Source of the DNA: DASQFQ01 sp963802905 | GTDB lineage: Bacteria > Actinomycetota > Thermoleophilia > Solirubrobacterales > Solirubrobacteraceae | Length of the DNA: 64,000 nucleotides | Reading direction: 5' to 3' | Assembly: GCA_963802905.1 (NCBI GenBank) | Contig: CAWDKH010000022.1 | Span: 1-64,000 of the forward strand | Part shown: positions 7,440-16,413 of the stretch, piece after piece | Position numbering within the stretch: position 1 is the first letter of the stretch | How the letters are laid out: the number at the start of each line of letters is the position of its first letter | Program-made: the position numbers and the translations under genes | Notes under the pieces: generated by a model | The model's database searches: none | What the model saw: only the letters and a program-made list of their open reading frames with translations | What the model was told of the DNA's origin: nothing

Positions 7440-8181
7440 TGAAGAGACTAATCACCCTAGGCGCCGCGATCGCGGTGCTGACCTTCGCCGCGTCTGCCTC
7501 CGCCGCGCCGACGGCGACTGCGCCTGGCGTCGGGCAGCAGATTTCCGATAGCAATTTGTTCTGCGCTGGAGCCTGGAACCGGGCTGGCGAACGTCGTGCA
7601 TCGAATGGTCTGATCGCCCAGAGACAAGTTATCCGGGTGGCCCGTTCCTCGCGCCCGAGAGCATCGAATGCTCCATGGGTCCGCAGGACGTGGCCTACCT
7701 GTTTAGGAACCTTGGCACTGGTCGCTACTACTGGCATGTGAAAGGTGAGCACGAAGTCTGCAGCGGCACTGAGCCTGAACCCTATTACGACGACTGTCCG
7801 ACTGAGGAGGTGTGGGGGCCGACCGCGTACTTCGATAGCACCGATCAGGCCCCTGCGCCTGCTGCTGAGCCGCCCGAGGACGACAAGCCTTCCCTGCCTG
7901 GCTACAAGTTCTGCGGCTGGCGGAAGTTCACTCGCGCTGGCGGATGGACGTTCAACAATCCTGGTAGTGGTGCCTTCACGATCCTGTTCGCGCGCAAGCT
8001 GACGTGTAAGCAGGCGCGGCGGAACATGAAGCGTGTGCGCTCCTCGACCAAGCCGCCGTATCGCCCGCGTCGTAAGGGCTACCGTTGCGTGCGACTCCAG
8101 AACGGCTACGAGTACTCAGATGTGCGATGCTCGAAGCGTGGCCGAAGGCGCGTGTCGTTCCGGTACCAGACCGGCTCATAG
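7440..8181 (+). CDS. Secreted multidomain Cys protein (frame-broken)
   Basis: The Sec signal peptide is MKRLITLGAAIAVLTFAASA (cleavage near ASA-AP). Near 7565 a single-base indel moves the frame. The continuation reads LEPGWRTSCIEWSDRPETSY and later GTGRYYWHVKGEHEVCSG, an Ig/fibronectin-like beta domain. A Pro/Glu linker follows. The C-terminal domain has a CGW strand, LTCKQARRNMKRV, GYRCVRL, DVRCSK and VSFRYQ, like the mature domain of the gene at 55925. Corrected length is about 246 residues. The leader is rich in ACAAC repeats without a clear Shine-Dalgarno. Function unknown; probably extracellular. Confidence 0.6.
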
Positions 8182-8523
8182 GTGACACTGAGATTCGGAT
8201 GCCTCGGAGTGCGCGGGTTCTCGACGCTCGCTCCGCAGCGTGCCGACACATCATCTCTGCGCGAGGATTGTCGCGGTGTCAAGCGCCATTCCGCGCGGAA
8301 TCTAGGCAGCAGTGACGACAACGCTCCGGTCGGTGCTGCGTCGAGCAGCGGGCTTCAGCATCCCCTCGCTGCATAGTCTGCGGCGCGTATTACGGGCGCG
8401 CCCGATCCACCAGAGCAGCGGCGAGGCGGGATGCTGCGCTTCTATCTCTGCGGCGCGCGTCCGCCTGTTGGACGCTGAGAGGACGCGGGACGCGAGATGA
8501 CGCGCCGGCGTCGTCGGTTTGGG
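8182..8523. other. Gene-free stretch between the island and tRNA-Thr
   Basis: No supported gene and no integrase remnant on either strand. Open frames overlapping the tRNA are chance products. Confidence 0.5.
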
Positions 8524-8552
8524 CAACAAAAACCCGCTGTTTCCAGCGGGTT
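8524..8552 (-). terminator. Rho-independent terminator of tRNA-Thr
   Basis: On the minus strand AACCCGCTG-GAAA-CAGCGGGTT is followed by a T tract (TTTGTTG). It starts seven bases after the tRNA 3' end and is the one classic hairpin-plus-U terminator in the window. Confidence 0.85.
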
Positions 8553-8558
8553 CTTTGA

Positions 8559-8631
<73 letters not shown>

Positions 8632-8701
8632 GCGACGCCCCGCAGGGTAGCTCAAGCAACGACGGAGCGTAGATGCCGAACTCCAGCCCGCGTGCGGGCG
8701 A

Positions 8702-8968
8702 CTACGTCGGCCAGTCGCGCCTCAGTTGCCCGAGATAGCCCACGTCGTAGGCGCCCGTCAATGCGCCTGAGGTCTGCTGCAGTGCCCGATGGCGATCGGC
8801 GGCTTCGAGCTCGCGTGGCACCCGGATCGCTGCGTGGCCTTCCCGGATCAGTCGCACAAGAAGTCGCGCGGGCTCGTCGCGTTCGTGTGGCCAGCGCTTC
8901 GCGGCGTCGTCGAGAGCCCGCGCGACCGCTTCCGTCTCGGCAATCGTGTGACGCCGTCGGTGGGTCAT
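8702..8968 (-). CDS. Small antitoxin-like hypothetical protein
   Basis: 88 residues. It starts MTHRRRHTIAETEAVARALD, resembling the N-terminus of short antitoxins and CopG-like proteins that bind DNA. A helical basic stretch (RLLVRLIREGHAAIRVPREL) and a tail ending LGQLRRDWPT follow. No toxin gene follows; the stop is 70 bp from the tRNA-Thr gene. A much longer upstream open frame in this register is noncoding GC-rich sequence. Family assignment is tentative. Confidence 0.5.
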   Translation of the reverse strand: MTHRRRHTIAETEAVARALDDAAKRWPHERDEPARLLVRLIREGHAAIRVPRELEAADRHRALQQTSGALTGAYDVGYLGQLRRDWPT

Positions 8969-9244
8969 CGGATGTCCAGTTCCCACGCCTCCCGGCATGT
9001 CGCGACGGCCGATGAGCCTCACCCCCCACCCGACGCTGCGCCTCGTCGTTCGCGTAGCCGCCAAGGTTCGAGGAGCTCTCGAGCGGCTGGGTGCCGGCGT
9101 CGTTGGTGGCGCGGCAGACGAGCTCGTGGTCGCTGACGACCGCGTTCCCCTCCCGCTCCCACCTGCCCCATGCTCACCGCTATTGCGAGCCGGGCTCGGC
9201 GGGCGTGATGCGCGTCGGAGGGCTCGACGGCCATGGGCCGGCGG

Positions 9245-9250
9245 TACGCT
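9245..9250 (+). promoter_or_regulatory. -10-like box TACGCT for a leaderless start
   Basis: TACGCT ends 6 nt before GTG 9257. The same spacing recurs before many genes in this window and is the reason for preferring GTG 9257 over ATG 9233. Confidence 0.4.
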
Positions 9251-9256
9251 CGGGTC

Positions 9257-9799
9257 GTGGTGCGCTGGTGGATTTTCTTGCTCCTCGTCGTCATCGCGGG
9301 CTGTGGTGGAGGAGAAGACGAGACCGAGCTGGCTCCGAAGGCTCCGCCCGGGATCGAGCTGACGAGCCCCGCGTTCGCCGCCGGTGCGGCGATCCCGACG
9401 CGGTACACCTGCGATGGCGGCGACACCTCGCCGCCGCTCGCGTGGGCGGACGTCCCCAGCACCGCCAAGGAGCTTGCGCTGATCGTCGAGGACCCCGACG
9501 CGCCGGGTGGGACGTACGTGCACTGGACCGTCTTCGCGATCCCGCCGAGCACCGACGGCCTTGACGAGGGCAAGCTGCCGTCCGGCGCCCGAGAGGGAGA
9601 GAACTCGTTCGGCAAGACGGGCTACGGCGGGCCGTGCCCGCCCGAGGGCGACAAAGCGCACCGCTACTCGTTCTCGCTCTACGCGCTGAAGACCGAGCTC
9701 GATCTCGAGCAGGGCGCGAAGCCGGACGAGGTGCGCGACGCGGTCGACAAGCACGCCCTGGCGCGCGGAAGCCTCGTCGGGACGTTCAAGCGGGGTTGA
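9257..9799 (+). CDS. YbhB/YbcL-type PEBP lipoprotein
   Basis: Phosphatidylethanolamine-binding-protein fold of the Raf-kinase-inhibitor-like bacterial group. From GTG 9257 the protein has 180 residues. The signal sequence ends VVIAGC (Cys16, lipobox) with a Gly/Glu linker. Family motifs in order are YTCDGGDTSPPLAW, LALIVEDPDAPGGTYVHW, GYGGPCPPEGDKAHRY and the terminal LVGTFKR. Bacterial members have no settled substrate; the DPDAP pocket binds anionic groups. ATG 9233 gives eight extra residues and has a distant GGAGG. It is convergent with the transporter gene, overlapping by 14 bp. Confidence 0.87.
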   Translation: MVRWWIFLLLVVIAGCGGGEDETELAPKAPPGIELTSPAFAAGAAIPTRYTCDGGDTSPPLAWADVPSTAKELALIVEDPDAPGGTYVHWTVFAIPPSTDGLDEGKLPSGAREGENSFGKTGYGGPCPPEGDKAHRYSFSLYALKTELDLEQGAKPDEVRDAVDKHALARGSLVGTFKRG

Positions 9800-11182
9800 G
9801 CGCGGGCCGGAGCCGCGGCCGCCGGCGGCGCTTCCGGCCGATCGCGAACGCCGGGATCAGCGCCAACGAAGCCGCACACCCCGCCAGCGCGAACGAGATC
9901 GTGAACCCGATCTCGTCCGGCACCAGCGAGCCGGCCGGCGTGTGCGCGGAGATGACCGCCGCCGCCACCTGCGCGCCGACCGCCGCGCCGATCGTCCTCA
10001 TGATCATGTTCACGCCGCTCGCGACACCCGTCTCGCGCGCGTGCGAGTTCTCGATCACCAGCGTGCCGATCGCAGCCAGCGCGAACGCGATGCCGACGCC
10101 GAGCAGGCCCATCCACACCAGCGACAAGGCGCTGGACGAGTGCGCGAACGCGAGCAGGCCGAACGCGACCGCGCTCGCCGCCAGCCCGATCCGCAGCGCG
10201 ACCGCGTGGCCGAGCCGCGTGCCGAGCCAGCCCGCCGCCGGCCCGCACACGATCATCGCGATCGCGGAGGGCAGGAAGTAGAGGCCGGCCTCCCTCACCG
10301 AGGCGCCGAAGCCGTACGTATCCACTTGGACGAAGGCGGGCGCGAGCACGAAGAACGCCGTCAGCGAGAAGCCGACCAGCACCGTCGCGGCGTTCGTCCA
10401 CGCCATCCCGGGGCGGGAGAACGTCGCGAGGTCGACCAGCGGCTCGGGTACGCGCGCCTCGATCCGCAGCCAGGCCACCGCCGCGGCGACCGCGACCACG
10501 GCGAGACCGACCACACGAGCCGAGTCCCAGCCCCACTGCTCGCCCTTCGTGACCGCGAGCAGCAAGGCGACCAGCGCCACGCTGAAAGCACACCCGCGCC
10601 GAGGAAGTCCGGCCGCCCGCCGCGCCGCTCCGGCGACTCCGGCACGCAGACCCAGATCAGCGCAGCCGCGACGAGCACCGGCGCGCCGCCGAGGATGAAC
10701 AGCCAGTGCCAGTTCAGGCCCTCGAGCACGAAGCCGCTGCCGACCAGGCCGAGCCCGCCGCCCATGCCGAACACGGACGACATCACGCCGATCGCGAGGC
10801 CGATCTTCTCGGGCGGGAACTCGTCGCGGATGATCCCGAACGCGAGCGGGAAGGTGGCGGCGCCCGTGCCCTGGAGCACGCGGCAGGCGACGAGCCAGCC
10901 CAGGGAATCGCCCGCGGCGGCGCCGAACGAGCCGAGGCCGAAGATCGTCAGGCACACGACCAGCAGCCGCTTCTTGCCGTACATGTCGCCGAGCTTGCCG
11001 AGCAGCGGCGTGAGCACCGAAGAGCTCAACAAGAAGCCCGTGACGAGCCACGTCGTGTCCTCCTGCGACGTCCCGAACTCCTGCCGGAAGAACGGCAGCG
11101 CCGGGATGACGAGCGTCTGCATGACCGCGAACGAGATGCCCGCCACCGTGAGAAGAGAGAGTGTGATCCAGTGCCGGCGCAT
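9786..11182 (-). CDS. MFS transporter, DHA2-type (14 TM; frame-broken)
   Basis: A drug:H+ antiporter-type exporter of about 465 residues with roughly 14 membrane helices. The N-terminus MRRHWITLSLLTVAGISF leads to LVIPALPFF, then WLVTGFLLSSSVLTPLLGKL and GDMYGKKR (motif A), then GMGGGLGLVGSGFVLEGLNW (motif C type). Near 10588 a single-base indel shifts the frame, and the protein resumes FSVALVALLLAVTKGEQWGW and runs to a basic end at 9786. ATG 11182 is chosen because it directly precedes helix 1. It is divergent from a GNAT gene 56 bp away. The exported compound is unknown. Confidence 0.8.
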
Positions 11183-11224
11183 CCCACCTGCAGACGGTGG
11201 AGCGAGCACGGCTATTCCGACCAA

Positions 11225-11230
11225 TAGGCT
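11225..11230 (+). promoter_or_regulatory. -10-like box TAGGCT, leaderless start
   Basis: TAGGCT ends 8 nt before ATG 11239, and no Shine-Dalgarno is visible in between. Confidence 0.4.
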
Positions 11231-11238
11231 CGAAGCCG

Positions 11239-11979
11239 ATGGCCGACGCCGACCTCCGCCGCTCGACCTGGCGCTCGATCGCCGCGTTCCAGCGGCTGTT
11301 CGGCGAGCACGCCGCCCACGCCGAGTTGCTCGAGGACGACGACTTCGTCGCGAGCGCGGTCCCCAGCGCCCCGTCGTCACTGATCAACGCGGTGGTGCCG
11401 CTCGACGGCTCGCCCGTCGCGCCCCATCTCGACGAGATCGCGCAGTTCTTCGACGGCATCCGGAAGTGGGGCGTCTGGATCGACCCCGCCGCGACCGCCG
11501 ACGCCGAGGCCCTGCAACGAAAAGGCCTCGTCCTCGACTCCACGCCCGTGCTGATGGCCTCGCCCCTCGACGCGGTCGAGCGGGACGCGCAGGTCCGCGT
11601 CGTCCGGGTGTCGATGGACGACGTCGGCATGGTCAACGACGCCGCTTACGGGATCCCGGCCGGCACGCTCGGCGACGCGCTCTCGTGCCTCCCCGGCAGT
11701 GAGCTGCACGTCTACGGGATCAAGGAGGCTCGCGAGACCGTCTCGGTCGCGGTCGTCCAGGACGTCGAGCACGACGCGTTCGTGACCTTCGTCGCCACGC
11801 TGCCGGCCTACCGCGGCGAGCGGCTCGCGTCGCGGGTGCTCGCCCACGCGCTGTATGAGGCGGAGGAGCGCGGACAGCTCACGACCTCGCTGCAGGCCTC
11901 CAAGCTCGGCCAGTCGATCTACGCGCGCCTCGGCTACCACGCGCTCGGCGAGATCCACCTCTATGAGCGGCGCCCTTAA
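11239..11979 (+). CDS. GNAT family N-acetyltransferase
   Basis: 246 residues. The N-terminal half (MADADLRRSTWRS to about residue 110) is helical and unassigned. The C-terminal half has GNAT features: VRVSMDDVGMVNDAAYGIPA, VYGIKEARETVSVAVV, then FVATLPAYRGERLASRVLAH, with an R-G-x-x-x-x acetyl-CoA loop slightly divergent from the consensus, and a final ARLGYHALGEIHLYER strand. The substrate is unknown. The 3' end overlaps the NUDIX gene by 17 bp, suggesting a two-gene operon. Confidence 0.78.
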   Translation: MADADLRRSTWRSIAAFQRLFGEHAAHAELLEDDDFVASAVPSAPSSLINAVVPLDGSPVAPHLDEIAQFFDGIRKWGVWIDPAATADAEALQRKGLVLDSTPVLMASPLDAVERDAQVRVVRVSMDDVGMVNDAAYGIPAGTLGDALSCLPGSELHVYGIKEARETVSVAVVQDVEHDAFVTFVATLPAYRGERLASRVLAHALYEAEERGQLTTSLQASKLGQSIYARLGYHALGEIHLYERRP

Positions 11980-12475
11980 TCCCGCGCTGCAGGAAGCGAA
12001 GTTCTGCCCCCGCTGCGGGCAGCCCGCCGACGTCGCCTACCCGCGCTCGATCAGCTGCCCGCACTGCGGCTACGGCGCCTACTACAACCCGAAGCCGGTG
12101 GCGGCGGCGATCCCCGTCACGCCCGACAACAAGATCGTCCTGCTCCGACGCGGCTTCGATCCCGGCAAGGGCCTGTGGACGTTCCCCGGCGGCTTCGTCG
12201 ACCTCGGCGAGACGGTCGAGGAAGCCGCGCGCAGGGAAGCCCGCGAAGAGATCCAGGTGTCGGTCGAGCTGGGAGCGCTCGTGGGGGTCTACTCGCGCGG
12301 CGAGGAGCGCGTCGTGCTCATCGTCTACGCGGCGACGACGACCGAAGCGCCCCAGACCACGGACGAAGCGCCCGAGGTCCGCGCGTTCGCACCCGACGAG
12401 ATCCCGTGGGAGGAACTCGCCTTCTGGTCGACGACGAACGCGCTGAAGGACTTCCTCAGCGCCGAATCACACTGA
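11963..12475 (+). CDS. NUDIX hydrolase with N-terminal zinc ribbon
   Basis: 170 residues. An N-terminal zinc ribbon (CPRCGQPAD then CPHCGYGAYYNP) is followed by a NUDIX domain. The NUDIX box runs GGFVDLGETVEEAARREAR then EEIQV, matching G-x5-E-x7-R-E-U-x-E-E. This layout resembles NADH pyrophosphatase-like and ADP-ribose pyrophosphatase-like enzymes that clean up nucleotide derivatives; the exact substrate cannot be read. ATG 11963 lies inside the upstream acetyltransferase gene, implying coupled expression. It is convergent with the methyltransferase gene (20-bp overlap). Confidence 0.85.
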   Translation: MSGALNPALQEAKFCPRCGQPADVAYPRSISCPHCGYGAYYNPKPVAAAIPVTPDNKIVLLRRGFDPGKGLWTFPGGFVDLGETVEEAARREAREEIQVSVELGALVGVYSRGEERVVLIVYAATTTEAPQTTDEAPEVRAFAPDEIPWEELAFWSTTNALKDFLSAESH

Positions 12476-13260
12476 CCAGGTACTCGCTGTCGATGTGGAG
12501 CGTGCCGTCGGTGGCGACGTTCATCTCCTCATACAGCGCGCGCATCTCCGCGCGGCAGGCGTCCCAGCGCCCGTCGGCCAGCAGCCGCTCCTTGGCCTTC
12601 AGCGTCGGTCCGTAGCGCTCCTCGAAGAACGTCATGTACTCGTCGATGTTCGGGAAGCGGAACGGGTTGACGCCGCGCTCGAAGGAGACGTCGAAGCCGG
12701 CGAACAGCGACCGCACGTGGTCCTCGGAGCCCCACTTGCGGCGGCGGCGAGGCGCCCGCGGGCGGCGTCGGCGAGTAGGCGCCGAGGATCTTGAACAGCC
12801 GGCCGATCAGGCCCTCGGGCGTCCAGTTGACGAGCCCGATCGTGCCGCCGGGGCGGCACACGCGCACCAGCTCGTCGGCCACGATCTCGTGGTGCGGGGC
12901 GAACTGGACGCCGAACACGGACAGCACGCAGTCGAAGGTGGCGTCGCCGAACGGGAGCGCCTCGGCGTCGCCCTCGACCCAGTGCACGTCGACCTCGCCC
13001 GCGCGCCGGCGGGCGATGTCAAGGAGCGACGGCACGAGGTCGAGACCGGTCACGTCCGGGGAGATCGCTGCGGCTCGCAGCGCGACGTTTCCGGTGCCGG
13101 TGGCGACATCGAGGATGGATTGGGAGGAGTCGAGGCGCACCGCGCGCAGCAGGTGGTCGGGCGCGATGCCGTCGACGTGCTCGGCCACGTCGGCATAGCT
13201 GCCCGCCGCCCACATTGCGCGGTGTTGCTGCTTGAGACCAGGGGAGGTGGAAGTACTCAT
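12456..13260 (-). CDS. SAM-dependent class I methyltransferase (frame-broken)
   Basis: About 267 residues. It starts MSTSTSPGLKQQHRAMW. Motif I is ILDVATGTGNVALRAA, motif II region GLDLVPSLLDIARRR, then the acidic WVEGDAEALPFGDATFD and VRVCRPGGTIGLVNW, typical of UbiE/Methyltransf_11 proteins. Near 12740 one extra base breaks the frame. The protein resumes KWGSEDHVRSLFAGFDVSFE and ends VSVIRR at 12456. The substrate is unknown. It is divergent from the HxlR regulator (63 bp between starts), which probably controls it. Confidence 0.8.
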
Positions 13261-13311
13261 GGCGCGCACCTTCCCGCGCGAGATCTCACAAATCGAGTAC
13301 GTAATGTGGAC

Positions 13312-13317
13312 TAGACT
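13312..13317 (+). promoter_or_regulatory. -10-like box TAGACT, leaderless start of the HxlR gene
   Basis: TAGACT ends 6 nt before GTG 13324. The palindrome TACGTA lies just upstream in the same 63-bp divergent region and could be part of an autoregulatory operator. Confidence 0.45.
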
Positions 13318-13323
13318 CGCGCC

Positions 13324-13972
13324 GTGGAGGGCTACGGCGACTTCTGTCCCCTATCTCGGGCCGCGGAGATCTACGCCACGCGCTGGACGCCGCTGATCAT
13401 CCGCAACCTCCAGTTCGGCTGCTCGACGTTCACGGAGATCCGCGACGGCCTGCCCGGGATCTCGCGTACCGTGCTCACCCAGCGCCTGCGGATGCTCGAG
13501 CACCACGGCCTCGTCGAGCGCGACTCCGACGGCTACCGGCTGCACCGATGCCGGCGCCGGCCTCGAGGCGGTCACCGACGTGCTCGGCCGCTGGGGCGAG
13601 CGCTATCTCGAGATGCGCCCCGAGCACTACGACGCCGGCGTCGTGCTGTGGAACTTCTGCAAGCACGTCGCTCCGGCCGAGCTGCCGGAGGAGCGCCTGG
13701 TGTTCCGCTTCGACGTCCGCGACGACAAGCGCTACTGGATGCTGCTGCAGCGGCCCGCCGCCGAGATCTGCTTCAAGCCGCCCGGCTACGACGAGGACCT
13801 CGTGCTCGTCACCACCTCCGAGTGGCTGACCAAGTGGTACATCGGCAAGGTCTCGCTCGGCGATGCCCTCCACGCCGGCCGGATGGAGTTGCAGGCGCCG
13901 CTGCACCTGGAGAGGATGCTCGCCGCGATGGGTGGCAAAGGAGCCTACGAGCCGGAAGTGACGCCCGTCTGA
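13324..13972 (+). CDS. HxlR family transcriptional regulator (frame-broken)
   Basis: Winged-helix regulator of about 216 residues. The N-terminus has the family Cys (GDFCPLSRAAEIYATRW), then LIIRNLQFGCSTFTEIRDGL, PGISRTVLTQRLRMLEHHGL and VERDSDGYRL, a standard HxlR DNA-binding domain. One extra base near 13546 breaks the frame before TDAGAGLEAVTDVLGRWGER. A C-terminal extension of roughly 110 residues (from LEMRPEHYDAGVVLW to PEVTPV) resembles SCP-2 sterol-binding tails found on some long HxlR proteins. Its stop overlaps the GrpB-like start by one base. It likely regulates the divergent methyltransferase gene. Confidence 0.8.
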
Positions 13973-14514
13973 TGGACGACGCCGTCTTCATCGGCGGGCC
14001 CGAGAAGCGCGAGATCGTCATCGAGGAGTACGACCCCGCGTGGGCCGCGCGCTTCGAGCAGGTCCACGCCGCGCTGCAGGAGGCGCTCGGCCCGCTCGCC
14101 CACCGGATCGAGCACTTCGGCTCGACCGCGGTGCCCGGCCTCGGCGCCAAGGGGATCATCGACGTCCTGGTCACCGTCGACGACGCCGACGACGAGCCGT
14201 CCTACGGCCCGCCGCTCGAGCGCCACGGCTTCCACATCCGCGTCCGCCAGCCGGGCCACCGCATGTACCGCACGCCGGACAAGGACGTCCACGTCCACAT
14301 CCTCAGCGAGGACAGCGAGGGCGCGCGCATCCGGCTGCTGTTCCGCGACTGGCTGCGCCACGACGAGTCCGACCGCCGGCTCTACGAGGAGACCAAGCGC
14401 GAGTTGGCGCGCCGGGACTGGGACGCCACCAACGACTACAGCGAGGCGAAGGGCACGGTGGTGGCGGAGATCCTGGTCCGCGCGCAGCGCTGGTCGGAGG
14501 CCGGACCGGCCTAG
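13972..14514 (+). CDS. GrpB-like (UPF0157) nucleotidyltransferase-fold protein
   Basis: 180 residues, one UPF0157 domain. Diagnostic motifs are VIEEYDPAWAARFEQV near the N-terminus, then RIEHFGSTAVPGLGAKGIID with the G-S-T-A-V-P-G-L signature and catalytic-like acidic ID(V), then HVHILSEDS and FRDWLRHDESDRRLYEETKR. Family members are often annotated GrpB and related to dephospho-CoA kinase fusions, but the reaction is not settled. It is translationally coupled to the HxlR gene. Confidence 0.88.
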   Translation: MDDAVFIGGPEKREIVIEEYDPAWAARFEQVHAALQEALGPLAHRIEHFGSTAVPGLGAKGIIDVLVTVDDADDEPSYGPPLERHGFHIRVRQPGHRMYRTPDKDVHVHILSEDSEGARIRLLFRDWLRHDESDRRLYEETKRELARRDWDATNDYSEAKGTVVAEILVRAQRWSEAGPA

Positions 14515-14548
14515 GTTTCCGGCCCGTCGGGTTGGGTAGTCCCGGCCC

Positions 14549-15727
14549 ATGAGAGCTGTCACTTGGCACGGCAAGCGCGACGTCCGCGTCGACACCGTCC
14601 CCGATCCGACTATTGAGAAGCCCACCGACGCGATCGTCCGCATCACGTCGACCGGCATCTGCGGTTCCGACCTCCACCTCTACGAGGTCCTCGGCCCGTT
14701 CATGGGCGAGGGCGACATCCTCGGCCACGAGCCGATGGGGATCGTCGAGGAGGTCGGCGCCGACGTCACCCACATCGCCAAGGGCGATCGCGTGGTGATC
14801 CCGTTCAACATCTCCTGCGGCCACTGCTTCATGTGTGACCACGGGCTGCAATCGCAGTGCGAGACCACCCAGGTCACCGAGGAGGGCATGGGCGCCGCGC
14901 TGTTCGGCTACACGAAGCTCTACGGCCAGGTCCCCGGCGGCCAGGCCGAGTTCCTGCGCGTGCCGCAGGCGCAGTACGGCCCGATCAAGGTGCCCGAGGG
15001 CCCGCCCGACGACCGCTTCGTCTACCTCTCCGACGTCCTCCCCACCGCTTGGCAGGCGGTCGAGTACGCCAACATCCCGGAGGGCGGGACGGTCGCCGTG
15101 TTCGGCCTCGGCCCGATCGGCGACATGTCGACGCGCGTGGCCAAGCACAAGGGCGCGCGCGTGATCGGCATCGACCTCGTGCCCGAGCGGATCATCCGCG
15201 CGCGGGCCAACGGGATCGAGGTGCTCGACATCTCCGCCACCGACGACATCGCCGAGTCGCTGCGTGAGCTCACCGACGGCCGCGGGCCGGACTCGGTGAT
15301 CGACGCGGTCGGGATGGAGGCGCACGGCGCGCCGATCGGCAAGGCGGCGCAGGCAGTCGTCGGCCTCATCCCCGACGCGATCGCGGCGAAGCTGATGGAG
15401 AAGGCCGGCGTCGACCGCCTCAGCGTGGTCAACGCGGCGATCGAGTCGGTGCGCCGCGGCGGCACGATCTCGCTGTCGGGCGTCTACGGCGGCATGGTCG
15501 ATCCGATGCCGCTGCTGACGATGTTCGACAAGCAGATCAACCTGCGCATGGGGCAGGCCAACGTCAAGCGCTGGATCGACGACATCATGCCCCTGCTCGA
15601 GGGTGAGGACGTGCTCGGCGTCGAGGGGTTCGCGACACACCGGCTGCCGCTCGACGCGGCGCCCGAGGCCTACGAGACGTTCCAGAAGAAGCAGGACGGC
15701 GCGATCAAGATCCTGCTCCAGCCCTAG
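14549..15727 (+). CDS. Zinc-dependent alcohol dehydrogenase, formaldehyde-dehydrogenase-like
   Basis: 392 residues, MDR superfamily. Catalytic zinc ligands are Cys38 (GICGSDLHLYE) and His60-Glu61 (GHEPMGIVEEVG). The structural zinc loop has four Cys at 90, 93, 96 and 104 (CGHCFMCDHGLQSQC). The Rossmann motif is VAVFGLGPIGDMSTR. The insert after the catalytic domain and the overall length fit glutathione-independent formaldehyde dehydrogenase/threonine dehydrogenase-like enzymes of actinomycetes. A weak TAGTCC box lies 6 nt before the ATG. It is convergent with the response regulator gene (4-bp overlap). The physiological substrate is unknown. Confidence 0.88.
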   Translation: MRAVTWHGKRDVRVDTVPDPTIEKPTDAIVRITSTGICGSDLHLYEVLGPFMGEGDILGHEPMGIVEEVGADVTHIAKGDRVVIPFNISCGHCFMCDHGLQSQCETTQVTEEGMGAALFGYTKLYGQVPGGQAEFLRVPQAQYGPIKVPEGPPDDRFVYLSDVLPTAWQAVEYANIPEGGTVAVFGLGPIGDMSTRVAKHKGARVIGIDLVPERIIRARANGIEVLDISATDDIAESLRELTDGRGPDSVIDAVGMEAHGAPIGKAAQAVVGLIPDAIAAKLMEKAGVDRLSVVNAAIESVRRGGTISLSGVYGGMVDPMPLLTMFDKQINLRMGQANVKRWIDDIMPLLEGEDVLGVEGFATHRLPLDAAPEAYETFQKKQDGAIKILLQP

Positions 15728-16407
15728 CCGCGACCACCGTCTGCGCGGAGCCGGTAGCCGGCTCCGCGCACGGTCTCGATCGACTCGACGCCGAACGGCC
15801 GGTCGACCTTCTCGCGCAGGTAGCGGACGTAGACGTCGACGACGTTGGAGCGGTTCACGTACTCGCCGTCCCACGCGTGCTCGAGCAGCTGGTAGCGGTC
15901 GAGCACCTGACCGGGGCGGCGCATGAACGTCTCGAGCAGCGCGAACTCCTTCGCCGACAGCGAGATCTCGGTCTCGCCGCGGCGGACGACCCGGGTGGCG
16001 GGGTCGAGCTCGAGGTCGCCGGCCTGGAGGAGCGTCGGGCGCTCGACCGGGCCGCGGCGGCCGAGCGCGCGCAGCCGCGCGACGAGCTCCGCGAATGAGA
16101 ACGGCTTGACGAGGTAGTCGTCGGCGCCGCCATCGAGCCCGGCGACACGGTCCTCGACCGCGTCGCGCGCGGTGAGCATGAGGACGGGCGCCCAGACGCC
16201 GTCGTCGCGCAGGCGGCGGCAGACCTCGAAGCCGTCGATGCCGGGCAGCATCACGTCGAGCACGATCGCGTCGTACTGCGTGGCGCCCGCCATCCACAGC
16301 GCGTCCTCGCCCTTGACCGCGACGTCGGCGAGCAGGCCCTCGTCGCGCAGGCCGCGGCGGATCAGGCTCGCGAGCTTGACCTCGTCTTCGACGATCAGCA
16401 CGCGCAC
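15724..16407 (-). CDS. OmpR/PhoB family response regulator
   Basis: 227 residues. The receiver domain has the acidic pair Glu7-Asp8, phospho-acceptor Asp51 (AIVLDVMLPGIDGFEVC) and Lys in YLVKPFSF. The C-terminal winged helix reads LELDPATRVVRRGETEISLS, FALLETFMRRPGQVLDRYQL and NVVDVYVRYLREKVDRPFG, ending in RGAGYRLR. Its kinase partner is the gene at 16958-18226, separated from it by an opposite-strand PepSY gene. The tandem CTCA(C/T)C repeats at 16414 and 18247 are its probable binding sites. Start GTG 16407. Confidence 0.92.
   Translation of the reverse strand: MRVLIVEDEVKLASLIRRGLRDEGLLADVAVKGEDALWMAGATQYDAIVLDVMLPGIDGFEVCRRLRDDGVWAPVLMLTARDAVEDRVAGLDGGADDYLVKPFSFAELVARLRALGRRGPVERPTLLQAGDLELDPATRVVRRGETEISLSAKEFALLETFMRRPGQVLDRYQLLEHAWDGEYVNRSNVVDVYVRYLREKVDRPFGVESIETVRGAGYRLRADGGRG
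15742..15770. terminator. 13-bp perfect inverted repeat at a convergent gene junction
   Basis: TGCGCGGAGCCGG and CCGGCTCCGCGCA flank a 3-base loop, 15 nt after the alcohol dehydrogenase stop and inside the last codons of the response regulator. It is a candidate bidirectional terminator embedded in coding sequence. Confidence 0.5.
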
Positions 16408-16413
16408 GGTCGT

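Noticed and set aside
9942..11702. Long plus-strand frame opposite the DHA2 transporter
   Set aside because: Low-complexity Arg/Ala/Pro translation typical of the antisense of GC-rich genes. The transporter on the other strand has clear motifs. The same reasoning removes most long opposite-strand frames in the window, for example 14303-16297, 47003-48616 and 61283-62593.
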